From positions 1 to 28,302 of the forward strand of contig CAYYJS010000044.1 of assembly GCA_964472315.1 (NCBI GenBank): a DNA stretch of 28,302 bases. The letters run 5' to 3'. This document shows positions 21,986-28,302 of this stretch, piece by piece. The notes beneath the pieces are model-generated. The model did not search any database. It had not been told where the DNA came from and saw nothing but the letters and a program-made list of their open reading frames with translations. Position 1 is the stretch's first letter, and each line of letters begins with the position of its first letter. The position numbers and the translations under genes were made by a program. Source of the DNA: CAYYJS01 sp964472315. GTDB taxonomy: Bacteria > Verrucomicrobiota > Kiritimatiellia > UBA8416.

Positions 21986-22396
21986 TCACTCGCCCGGCAC
22001 GGCATCCGCCTTTTCGCGCGCGGCAAGTTCTTCGTCCGCCCGCAGTTTGGTCAGATTGTCCTTCAGGATCTCGACGATCGTTTTGCTTTCGCCGTGCTCG
22101 TCCACCAGACGCGCATCCTTCTCGTCCCAGGCCGCGTTGATCGCCTTCAGGTACAGCTCGCGCGCCTCCGCAAACCGCTGCTCCTTGTGCGCCAGCACGC
22201 CCAGATTGAGCAACACGTGCGGATTCTTCGGCGCCAGCGTCGAGGCTTCCTCCAAATGTGCGTGCGCCGCCTTCAGGTCGCCGTCGCGCAACTCGCGCGC
22301 CGCCAGATCCGACAACTGGGTCGCCCGCGATTTCGGCGCCGCACACCCCGACACCAACGCCAGCGAGACCACCACACCCATCACAACCGTCTTCAT
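21986..22396 (-). CDS. TPR-containing lipoprotein
   Basis: 136 residues. A lipoprotein signal peptide with lipobox LVSGC (Cys18) predicts diacylglyceryl attachment and membrane anchoring. Residues about 28-95 form two TPR-like helix pairs (ARELRDGDLKAAHAHLEEASTLAPKNPHVLLNLGVLAHKEQRFAEARELYLKAI), usually protein-binding. The C-terminus is a charged helix. AGGAAGGGG lies upstream of ATG 22396. First gene of the operon with the ClsC-like enzyme and the two-component system; it may be a partner of the exported enzyme or of the kinase sensor (inference). Confidence 0.8.
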   Translation of the reverse strand: MKTVVMGVVVSLALVSGCAAPKSRATQLSDLAARELRDGDLKAAHAHLEEASTLAPKNPHVLLNLGVLAHKEQRFAEARELYLKAINAAWDEKDARLVDEHGESKTIVEILKDNLTKLRADEELAAREKADAVPGE

Positions 22397-22452
22397 GCGC
22401 GCACCCCTTCCTGCTGAACTATCGAGTCACAACCCATGACCAGAACCATGTC

Positions 22453-22481
22453 AGTCTATGCCGAACCCCCACGCTCCGCAA
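22453..22481 (-). promoter_or_regulatory. Weak candidate promoter for the lipoprotein operon
   Basis: On the minus strand TTGCGG (22481-22476), 17 bp, TAGACT (22458-22453). It overlaps the small hairpin TCCGC-AATA-GCGGA at 22475-22488, which could be an operator shared with the divergent promoter. Confidence 0.3.
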
Positions 22482-22497
22482 TAGCGGAACTACTCGC

Positions 22498-22526
22498 TTG
22501 TCACGCCCTGCGACTGCGCCCATAAT
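22498..22526 (+). promoter_or_regulatory. Sigma-70 type promoter of the activator gene
   Basis: TTGTCA (22498-22503), a 17-bp spacer, CATAAT (22521-22526). This is a good match to the vegetative consensus, about 30 nt before the ATG at 22557. Confidence 0.6.
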
Positions 22527-22556
22527 GCGTTCATTCGACCAGTCTGGGGTTGTGAC

Positions 22557-24950
22557 ATGATGGATGCGAAATTGAGCCAACGTCGCCTAAATCCGGTTGT
22601 GGATCGATACGTCACCACCGACCTGCCGATCCAGGAGATTGTGGCCAATAGCGGCTCGTCCGATACGCCGATGCTGCGTGCGATCGTCATGCTGGCCGAC
22701 TGCCTGGACGGTCGTGCGCTGGCGCGCGATGCGCTGGCCGCCGCCAAGGCGGTGCCGTTGAAAGGCGCGGACCCGGAGTTGGCCGCGCTGATGCTGAGCC
22801 GGTGGGCCGAACTGGCGTGCCGCTTTGCGCAGCCCTCCGAGGGCGATGCCCTGCTCCATCAGGTACGCGCCCTGATCTCGGATACCACCCATCCCGAAAT
22901 CCGCGCCGCGGTGCTCCATACGCGCGCGGCGCTGGCCGACATGCGGGGCAGTCAGGCGGACCGCGAGCAGGCGCTGCGGGATATCCTGACCGTGGTCGCC
23001 GAGCATTCGCCCCGCCGCAAGTATTATGTCTGGGAACTCGGCATGCTGCTCGCCCAACAGGGCCGCGGCGCCGAGTTCCGCATGGAGCTCAGTCAACTCA
23101 CGTGGCACTGCAACGAGCGTTTTACGACCGATCGCGTGTACCTGATCCAATTCATCAACGCCATCGAGACCGGTCGCATTCAGGAAGCGTCGGAGCTGAT
23201 GCCCAAGATGGCGGCCACCCTGCCGCCCAACCAGATCCAGCGGCGCGTGCTTTACCGGGAGTATCAGGAACTGCTGACGCTGATGCACGCGTCCGTGACG
23301 CGCCATGCGTCGCGCGACGAACTGGTCATGCCGCCGCGCCCGGTCTGGGTGCAGACCGTCTACCATCTGCTCCGCGGCGATACGACCGAGGCGCTGAAAT
23401 CGGCGCGCCTCGAGACCCGCCACGGACTGCAATCGCTGGTCGCCATCGGGTTCCCCGCCTACAACCTCGTGCGCGGCGAACTCGCCTCGGGCAACTGGGA
23501 AGCGGCGAAACGCGTGCTGTCCATGCGCCGTACGCGCGGCAATGCGCATTATCTGGACGACTTCTTCCTCGCGCGCTGCGAATGGCTCGCGCAGAACCGT
23601 CAGGGGGCGGCCACGCATTTCGCCGAGGCGCTCGCCGCATCCGAGCGCCACGAGTCCCGCCCGCGACTCGATTTCGAGCTGCGCCTGGCTGTCGAGCTCA
23701 GCCCGGGCGATACCCTTGAACTCATGCGCCGCGCCGCCACCATCGGCGCGGCGACGCCGGCCGCGGTGTCGCCGGCCGCGCCCGTCGCCGCGCGCCCCCC
23801 GGACCCCGAGATCGCGCTACGCGTCATCGTCGGCCACAGCCGCGTCATCCAGGGCATCCGCGATACCGTACAGCGCTTCGCCAATCTCGACGCCGCCGTC
23901 CTCATCACCGGCGAAACCGGAACCGGCAAGGACCTGATCGCGCGCGCCATGCATGCCGCCGGCCCGCGCCGATCGCGGCCCTACATCGCCGTCAACTGCG
24001 GCTCGATCACCGAGACCTTGCTCGAATCCGAGCTGTTCGGCCACGAACGCGGCGCTTTCACGGGCGCCGACCGCGCCAACCCCGGGCTCTTCGAGGAAGC
24101 CGGCAACGGCACGATCTACCTGGACGAAATCGGCGAGATCTCGCCGCGCCTGCAGACCGCGCTGCTGCGCGTGCTGGAGAGCGGCGAAATCCGCGCCATC
24201 GGCTGCACCAAGTCGCGCCTCATCCATTGCCGGGTCATCGCCGCGACCAACGCCGACCTCGGCGCGGGCGTCGCCGCCGGCACGTTTCGGCGCGACCTGC
24301 TCTATCGCCTGGAACGACTCTGCATCCATATCCCGCCGCTGCGCGAGCGGCGCGAGGACATCATGCTGCTCGCGCGGCAGTTCCTCGACGAGGGACGGCC
24401 CTTCGGCACGCACACCACCGTCTCCCGCACCTTCACCGAAGCCGTGCGCGCCTACGACTGGCCGGGCAATGTTCGCGAATTACGTAACGCGATCGAACGG
24501 ATGCGCCTGACGCATTCGGACAAGCTCGAGTACACGCTCGCCGACCTCGACATCCGCCTCGCCACGCCCGCGCCGACGCCCGCGCCGGCCGCCGGCCGCG
24601 AGCCGCACATCCCGACGCCGGATGCCCAGGACGCATCCCGGACGGCGTCCACCGCGACGCCCGCCCCCGCCGCCGCCGCCGGGGCGGCCCTGTCGGGACA
24701 TGACGCATCGGAATTGATCCGGCTGGGCACGTCGGCCCTGCGTCGCCAGGACCATTTGCGCGATCTGTTCGAGAAACACGGGAAACTCACGCGGACCGAG
24801 GTTACCCAGATTCTCGGCGTCTCCCCCAACACCGCCACGAAGTATCTGAAGGACTTGTGCGACGAAGGTTTTATCGAGCGCATCGAACCCAGCGCGTCCA
24901 CCCGTTCGCACTACTTCACGCTGCGGCGCCGTCCGGGCGGACCGGCGTAG
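22557..24950 (+). CDS. Sigma-54-dependent transcriptional activator with winged-helix C-terminus
   Basis: 797 residues. The N-terminal 400 residues are all-helical and TPR-like (repeated A.....G....A pairs, for example LARCEWLAQNRQGAATHFAEALAASE) and have no receiver, GAF or PAS motif, so they probably bind a protein or ligand. The AAA+ domain has Walker A GETGTGKD (about 452), the sigma-54-contacting GAFTGA loop (about 499), Walker B IYLDEIGEI (about 520) and the R-finger region RRDLLYRLERLCIHIPPLRER. A Pro/Ala-rich linker (about 670-715) leads to a winged helix, LTRTEVTQILGVSPNTATKYLKDLCDEGFIER (about 743-774), instead of the usual Fis-type helix-turn-helix. ATG at 22557 or 22560. Its 3' end overlaps convergent pdxA by 35 nt. 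The regulon is unknown; I found no -24/-12 promoter nearby. Confidence 0.9.
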   Translation: MMDAKLSQRRLNPVVDRYVTTDLPIQEIVANSGSSDTPMLRAIVMLADCLDGRALARDALAAAKAVPLKGADPELAALMLSRWAELACRFAQPSEGDALLHQVRALISDTTHPEIRAAVLHTRAALADMRGSQADREQALRDILTVVAEHSPRRKYYVWELGMLLAQQGRGAEFRMELSQLTWHCNERFTTDRVYLIQFINAIETGRIQEASELMPKMAATLPPNQIQRRVLYREYQELLTLMHASVTRHASRDELVMPPRPVWVQTVYHLLRGDTTEALKSARLETRHGLQSLVAIGFPAYNLVRGELASGNWEAAKRVLSMRRTRGNAHYLDDFFLARCEWLAQNRQGAATHFAEALAASERHESRPRLDFELRLAVELSPGDTLELMRRAATIGAATPAAVSPAAPVAARPPDPEIALRVIVGHSRVIQGIRDTVQRFANLDAAVLITGETGTGKDLIARAMHAAGPRRSRPYIAVNCGSITETLLESELFGHERGAFTGADRANPGLFEEAGNGTIYLDEIGEISPRLQTALLRVLESGEIRAIGCTKSRLIHCRVIAATNADLGAGVAAGTFRRDLLYRLERLCIHIPPLRERREDIMLLARQFLDEGRPFGTHTTVSRTFTEAVRAYDWPGNVRELRNAIERMRLTHSDKLEYTLADLDIRLATPAPTPAPAAGREPHIPTPDAQDASRTASTATPAPAAAAGAALSGHDASELIRLGTSALRRQDHLRDLFEKHGKLTRTEVTQILGVSPNTATKYLKDLCDEGFIERIEPSASTRSHYFTLRRRPGGPA

Positions 24951-25959
24951 TCCGGGGCGGCGACGCGGCGGCGAGTTCCACGGCCCAGCGAATCGCGTGA
25001 AACAGACTGTTCGGGGACGCCTTGCCTTGCCAGGCGATGTCGAAGGCCGTGCCGTGATCGACGGAGGTCCGCACGATCGGCAGGCCCAGGGTCACGTTCA
25101 CGCCCTCGTCGAAGGCCAGCATCTTGAACGGAATCAGGCCCTGGTCGTGATACATGACGATATAGGCGTCGGTCCGCGCGCGCCGCGCCGGAACGAAGGC
25201 GGTGTCGGGGGGGAGCGGTCCCTCGACGCGAAAACCCCGCGTCCGGGCCTCGGCCACGGCGGGGGCGATGACGGTCTCCTCTTCATCGCCGAACAGCCCA
25301 TGCTCGCCGGCATGCGGGTTCAATCCGCACACGGTCAGCCGCGGCGCGACGCGGCCGCGCCGGCGCATGGCGGCATCGGTCAGCGCGATCACGCGGAGGA
25401 TGCGGTCGCGCGTCACGCGCGACGGCACGTCCGCATACGCGACATGCGTGGTGACCAGGCTCACCGTAATGGCGTCCGAGCCGAGCATCATGCAGTAGTC
25501 GGTCGTGTGCGTGCGGGCGGCGAGCAGCTCGGTGTGCCCGGGGAACGGCACGCCGGCCGCGTGCAGCGCTTCCTTGTGGATCGGCGCCGTCACGAGGGCG
25601 CATGTCCGACCGAGCATCGCGGCGCGGATGCCTTCGCTGACGTAGACAAACGCGGCCCGGCCGCATGCGGCCTGAACCCGGCCGGGCGCCACGGTCGCCG
25701 CATCGATCGCGGCGCAATCGATCGTCACCGGCCCGTCGCCTCCCGGCGGCGCCGGGTCCGCCAGCCCCGCCGTCGCCTCGGGCAACGGCAACCCGCACTG
25801 TTCGGCGACGCGCTGCAGCACGCCGATATCCCCGTAGAGCACGGGCGCGCAGAGCGCCCGCACCCGCGGGTCGGCCAGGGCGCGCAGACACAACTCCGGG
25901 CCGACGCCGGCGGGGTCGCCCATGCTGATACCGATCCGCGGCTTCGATGCATGATCCAC
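24916..25959 (-). CDS. pdxA: 4-hydroxythreonine-4-phosphate dehydrogenase PdxA
   Basis: 347 residues, slightly longer than the usual 329. It oxidises 4-phosphohydroxy-L-threonine with NAD in pyridoxal phosphate synthesis in the cytoplasm. The GTG start at 25959 is chosen because GGAGGG lies about 8 nt upstream and the family N-terminus RIGISMGDPAGVGPEL follows at once. Further motifs are VTAPIHKEAL, FPGHTELLAART, GLNPHAGEHGLFGDEE, the metal-site VMYHDQGLIPFKMLAF, and TSVDHGTAFDIA. The last is followed by WQGKASPNSL where GTGKADP is usual, a small departure close to the active site. It is 37 nt behind the propeller gene on the same strand, so cotranscription is likely. A PdxA2-type paralogue with another substrate cannot be excluded. 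Confidence 0.93.
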   Translation of the reverse strand: MDHASKPRIGISMGDPAGVGPELCLRALADPRVRALCAPVLYGDIGVLQRVAEQCGLPLPEATAGLADPAPPGGDGPVTIDCAAIDAATVAPGRVQAACGRAAFVYVSEGIRAAMLGRTCALVTAPIHKEALHAAGVPFPGHTELLAARTHTTDYCMMLGSDAITVSLVTTHVAYADVPSRVTRDRILRVIALTDAAMRRRGRVAPRLTVCGLNPHAGEHGLFGDEEETVIAPAVAEARTRGFRVEGPLPPDTAFVPARRARTDAYIVMYHDQGLIPFKMLAFDEGVNVTLGLPIVRTSVDHGTAFDIAWQGKASPNSLFHAIRWAVELAAASPPRTTPVRPDGAAA

Positions 25960-25996
25960 GTTCTGGCCCTCCACGGCCGATGCCGTATCGCCGTCG

Positions 25997-27343
25997 TTAC
26001 GGGTGCGCGATGCAATACAGATGCTGGTGCCCGCGCAGGTACAGCCGGTCGTCCGCCACCGCCGGCGACGCCGTGAAACGGTCATCGAGCCGGTTCGATG
26101 CCACGAGCGCAAATTCCGGCCCCTGCCGGACCACGGCGGCCACGCCGTCGCGGCCCAGCACGTAAACGTGTCCGCCGGCGCCGACCGGCGATGCGTAGAC
26201 AAGCGGCAGTTCCGGCAACGGCCGCGCCTCGTAGACCGGTACGCCGGTCGCCGCGACCGTGCATGACAGCTCGCCCTTGTTGCCGTTCAGGTAGTAGAGG
26301 CGACCGTCGTACAGCAACGGCGACGACACATACGGCGTATTGCCTTTCCGCGACCAGGCCAGTGCCGCCGGCGTCGCCGCCAGGTCCCCCGCGGCGGACG
26401 AGAGGCGAACCGCCAGCGCGGCGCTGCCGCGGAACCCGCTGAGGAGATAGACGGCGTCGGCATCGCTCACCGGCGACGGAATCACGTTCACGGTCATCCC
26501 CGGCACCTGCCAGAGCAGGTTGCCGGTCATGGCATCGTAGGCGCGGACCAGGCCGGTGGCGCTGGTCACGACCTGTCGACGGCCGGCATGGTCGACGACG
26601 AGCGGAGTCGCCCACGAGGAGACCTCGTCACGTGTCGCGCGCCAGCGTTCCTCGCCGGTGCGTTTGTCGAGCGCCACGATGAACGATTGGCCTTCGTGAT
26701 CCTGGTTGAGAATCACCAGGTCGCCGCAGAGCGCGGGCGACGTATCCCCGCCGAAGTTGGCCCTGATCGTCAGTCGCCCTAAGCGCTTCTCCCATGCCGG
26801 GCGGCCGTCCGCATGCAGCGCGTAGAGGCCCTGCGACCCGAAATACGCATAGACGAACTCCCCGTCCGTAACCGGCGAGCCGGACGCCCAACTGCCGTCG
26901 CCATGCGTGGCCGCATGCGGCAGTTCCTCGCACACCGTACGCGACCAGACCTGGCGACCGTCCGCCCGGTCGACGCCGAGAACGACGAACCGCAGGACAC
27001 GGCTTGGGATCCGGGCGCCGCGGCGGTGGAAATCGGGCGTCGCCGCCTCGACCGCCTGGACCGTCGCGGGATCGGCGGCCGATTCGGTCTCCACGGCCGT
27101 GGTCAGGAAAAGGCGGTCGCCCCAGACGATGGGCGACGAATGCCCGTGGCCGGGCACGCGGATCTTCCAGGCGACGTTCGTCGACTCCGCCCATACCGTC
27201 GGCGGATTCGCGTCGGGCGCCGCGCCGGTGAACGCGGGTCCCCGCCACTGCGGCCAATGCGCGTCCGACGCCGCGCCCCGCGCGACCCCGCCGATCAGAC
27301 CCAAAAAAACCGCGACAACCCGGATCGCCATTCGACGCTTCAT
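25997..27343 (-). CDS. Exported PQQ-type beta-propeller repeat protein
   Basis: 448 residues. Signal peptide MKRRMAIRVVAVFLGLIGGVARGAA, then WPQWRGPAFTG, the opening found in many PVC-group secreted propellers. Repeats of the PQQ-like blade type follow (KIRVPGHGHSSPIVWGDRLFLTT; YAYFGSQGLYALHADGRPAWEKRLG; IVALDKRTGEERWRA; VRAYDAMTGNLLWQVPG; VYVLGRDGVAAVV; DDRLYLRGHQHLYCIA). GGGAGG about 8 nt before ATG 27343 supports the start. The fold resembles BamB or quinoprotein propellers, but no dehydrogenase active-site residues or cytochrome domain are visible, so it is probably a binding or scaffolding protein in the periplasm. It precedes pdxA by 37 nt. Confidence 0.88.
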   Translation of the reverse strand: MKRRMAIRVVAVFLGLIGGVARGAASDAHWPQWRGPAFTGAAPDANPPTVWAESTNVAWKIRVPGHGHSSPIVWGDRLFLTTAVETESAADPATVQAVEAATPDFHRRGARIPSRVLRFVVLGVDRADGRQVWSRTVCEELPHAATHGDGSWASGSPVTDGEFVYAYFGSQGLYALHADGRPAWEKRLGRLTIRANFGGDTSPALCGDLVILNQDHEGQSFIVALDKRTGEERWRATRDEVSSWATPLVVDHAGRRQVVTSATGLVRAYDAMTGNLLWQVPGMTVNVIPSPVSDADAVYLLSGFRGSAALAVRLSSAAGDLAATPAALAWSRKGNTPYVSSPLLYDGRLYYLNGNKGELSCTVAATGVPVYEARPLPELPLVYASPVGAGGHVYVLGRDGVAAVVRQGPEFALVASNRLDDRFTASPAVADDRLYLRGHQHLYCIAHP

Positions 27344-27479
27344 GACTGAGCCTCCCTATGTGCGGCAGATGATAGCGACTTGAACCGTAACGTCAACCGC
27401 GCCGACTTTTTCCTTGCCCTTGTCCGACGAGTCCGACAAAATGCGTGCCCTTGTTCGGGGAAACCCGACATCGCCCCCT

Positions 27480-27564
27480 GGTGGGGTACTCAAGCGGTCA
27501 ACGAGGTCAGACTGTAAATCTGATGGCCTAGCCTTCGAAGGTTCGAATCCTTCCCCCACCACCA
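27480..27564 (+). tRNA. tRNA-Tyr (GTA anticodon)
   Basis: The 85-nt class II tRNA starts at G27480. Acceptor stem GGTGGGG (27480-27486) pairs with CCCCACC (27554-27560). Discriminator A27561 and an encoded CCA (27562-27564) follow. The anticodon stem TCAGA/TCTGA encloses CTGTAAA with anticodon GTA at 27514-27516. A short extra arm (GGC/GCC) and the T arm GAAGG-TTCGAAT-CCTTC complete it. Confidence 0.97.
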
Positions 27565-27595
27565 TCGCACAAAGCCCGCCCTGCAGGGCGACACC

Positions 27596-27616
27596 CCTGC
27601 CGGCTCGTCCGGCAGG
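27596..27616 (+). terminator. Hairpin downstream of tRNA-Tyr
   Basis: CCTGCCGG (27596-27603) and CCGGCAGG (27609-27616) form a perfect 8-bp stem with a 5-nt loop about 30 nt after the tRNA. There is no T-run, so it is a processing or termination candidate only. Confidence 0.35.
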
Positions 27617-27630
27617 TGAAGATGGGGAAC

Positions 27631-27683
27631 GGAGAGTGGAGAGTGGGGACTGCAGACTGCAGACCGCAGACTGCAGACTGGGG
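27631..27683 (+). repeat. Simple tandem repeats GGAGAGT and ACTGCAG
   Basis: Two GGAGAGT-type units (27631-27646) are followed by 7-bp ACTGCAG units at 27649-27683, one variant (ACCGCAG) and a degenerate last unit. Non-coding. The rest of 27684-27905 holds no gene I can support; a minus-strand frame with LEMYARLYCRYTA at about 27725-27770 is of unknown meaning. Confidence 0.7.
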
Positions 27684-27905
27684 AATGACCCCTGCCGGTG
27701 ACTGGCCATCAAGCTTGATGTCGCCGTGTAGCGGCAGTAGAGTCTGGCGTACATTTCCAGGTTGTTGGCAGCATCGCAGATGTCCGGACCATTGCGGTCG
27801 GCGGGCGGATCCAGGACATCAGGCGGTTGCGCCTTAAGTGCATTGTGGCAGACACCCTTCTGGAATACGATTGTCCCTGAAGATGTCCCTTAGGAGAAGA
27901 GTTCG

Positions 27906-28227
27906 ATGTACGGCAAGCGAAGCGGAGGACGGGGCAGGCGGGGCGCGGCGACCGTGGTGCTGGCGGCGATGGGGCCGGGCGTGAATAGTCACGGCGCGCC
28001 GGCCAAGGCGGCGTCGCCGGCCGCGACCTCGGCGTGGGAACGGGTGACCGTGGCGCTCGATCCATCGCAAGGTGCTGGACGAGGCGGGGAACACGGCGAT
28101 CAAGGAGGAGCCGAACCCTGGCCTGGCCGTGGCGAAGAATGCGATGTTCGACAAACAGCAAGGCAAGAAAGACGGCTACTTCCTGCTGATGGAGTGTGCA
28201 GGGACTCCTGTCGGTGGAGGGAAGTGA
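27906..28227 (+). pseudogene. Frameshifted secreted protein, unknown function
   Basis: AGGAGA at 27891-27896 precedes ATG 27906. The first frame gives a signal-peptide-like start (MYGKRSGGRG...AATVVLAAMGPGV...APA) and SAWERVTVALDP up to about 28062. The sense then moves to the +1 frame, HRKVLDEAGNTAIKEEPNPGLAVAKN and FDKQQGKKDGYFLLMEC, ending at TGA 28225-28227. The original frame stays open to the window end but gives an Arg/Gly-rich shadow. A single-base indel near 28055-28063 explains this. It could be a sequencing error, a real pseudogene or a programmed shift. No family recognised. Confidence 0.45.
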
Positions 28228-28302
28228 GGATGGTGGCGCAGGACGAGGGTACTGTCAAAAGTTCGATGAAAATGGATGAAGCGGGAAACGGTGGACGATG
28301 AC

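Larger units (their letters stand above)
22426..22556. repeat. Distant inverted repeat GTCACAACCC / GGGTTGTGAC
   Basis: A 10-bp perfect inverted pair: 22426-22435 just upstream of the lipoprotein gene, and 22547-22556 directly abutting the activator start codon. A third partial site (TCACAAC) is at 22381-22387 inside the lipoprotein gene. The symmetry about the divergent promoters suggests binding sites for a common regulator, possibly the activator itself. Confidence 0.45.

Noticed and set aside
22397..22556. Sigma-54 (-24/-12) promoter controlling the divergent genes
   Set aside because: No TGGCAC-N5-TTGC-like sequence is visible on either strand; the best match is a vegetative promoter.
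27356..27754. 132-residue minus-strand frame including GEGFEPSKARPSDLQSD
   Set aside because: That peptide is the antisense translation of the tRNA-Tyr gene, a well-known false ORF.

Overview
The window looks like a chromosomal contig from a GC-rich bacterium, probably of the Planctomycetota-Verrucomicrobiota-Kiritimatiellota (PVC) group. The hints are a secreted PQQ-type propeller protein beginning with a WPQWRGP motif, a secreted protein with an SHD1-like domain followed by a YDGQWVTQEE motif, and abundant low-complexity intergenic repeats. This assignment is an inference; no rRNA or marker gene is present.

Positions 1-5412 are accessory DNA, lower in GC than the rest, with every recognisable gene on the minus strand. 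It reads as an integron gene-cassette array without an integrase in view. Cassette A (4210-5411) and cassette B (3184-4209) have core sites that match the arms of their own attC sites. A third attC lies at 210-268. Two of the attC sites are split at the same point (after GTT) by the same compact group II intron. One copy is complete (405 nt, no reverse transcriptase, domains V and VI visible) and the other is cut by the left window edge. The array carries a fused vapBC remnant, an XhoI/PaeR7I-type restriction-modification pair, small membrane or zinc-ribbon proteins, a secreted protein, and a second intron-like fragment next to a 24-bp tandem repeat.

Positions 5413-6357 hold no gene. They contain a MITE-like element, a 13-bp-periodic TAAG tract, four copies of a 15-bp motif in both orientations, and a near-palindrome of about 155 bp.

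Positions 6358-16192 are a minus-strand operon for a periplasmic glucan. It encodes an 1829-residue membrane protein fused to a GH94 phosphorylase-like module, then OpgG, a 201-residue single-pass protein, and OpgH. OpgH would make and export a beta-1,2-glucan, OpgG would process it in the periplasm, and the GH94 fusion (which resembles the C-terminal part of cyclic glucan synthase NdvB but lacks its polymerase region) could trim or remodel it. This combination is the most interesting metabolic feature of the window.

Positions 16444-27343 hold a secreted beta-helix protein, then a minus-strand operon (TPR lipoprotein, exported phospholipase D/ClsC-like enzyme, CreB-like regulator, CreC-like kinase). 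Divergent from that is a sigma-54 activator with a winged-helix C-terminus. A PQQ-propeller/pdxA operon follows. A tRNA-Tyr lies at 27480-27564. The right end has simple repeats and a frameshifted secreted protein.
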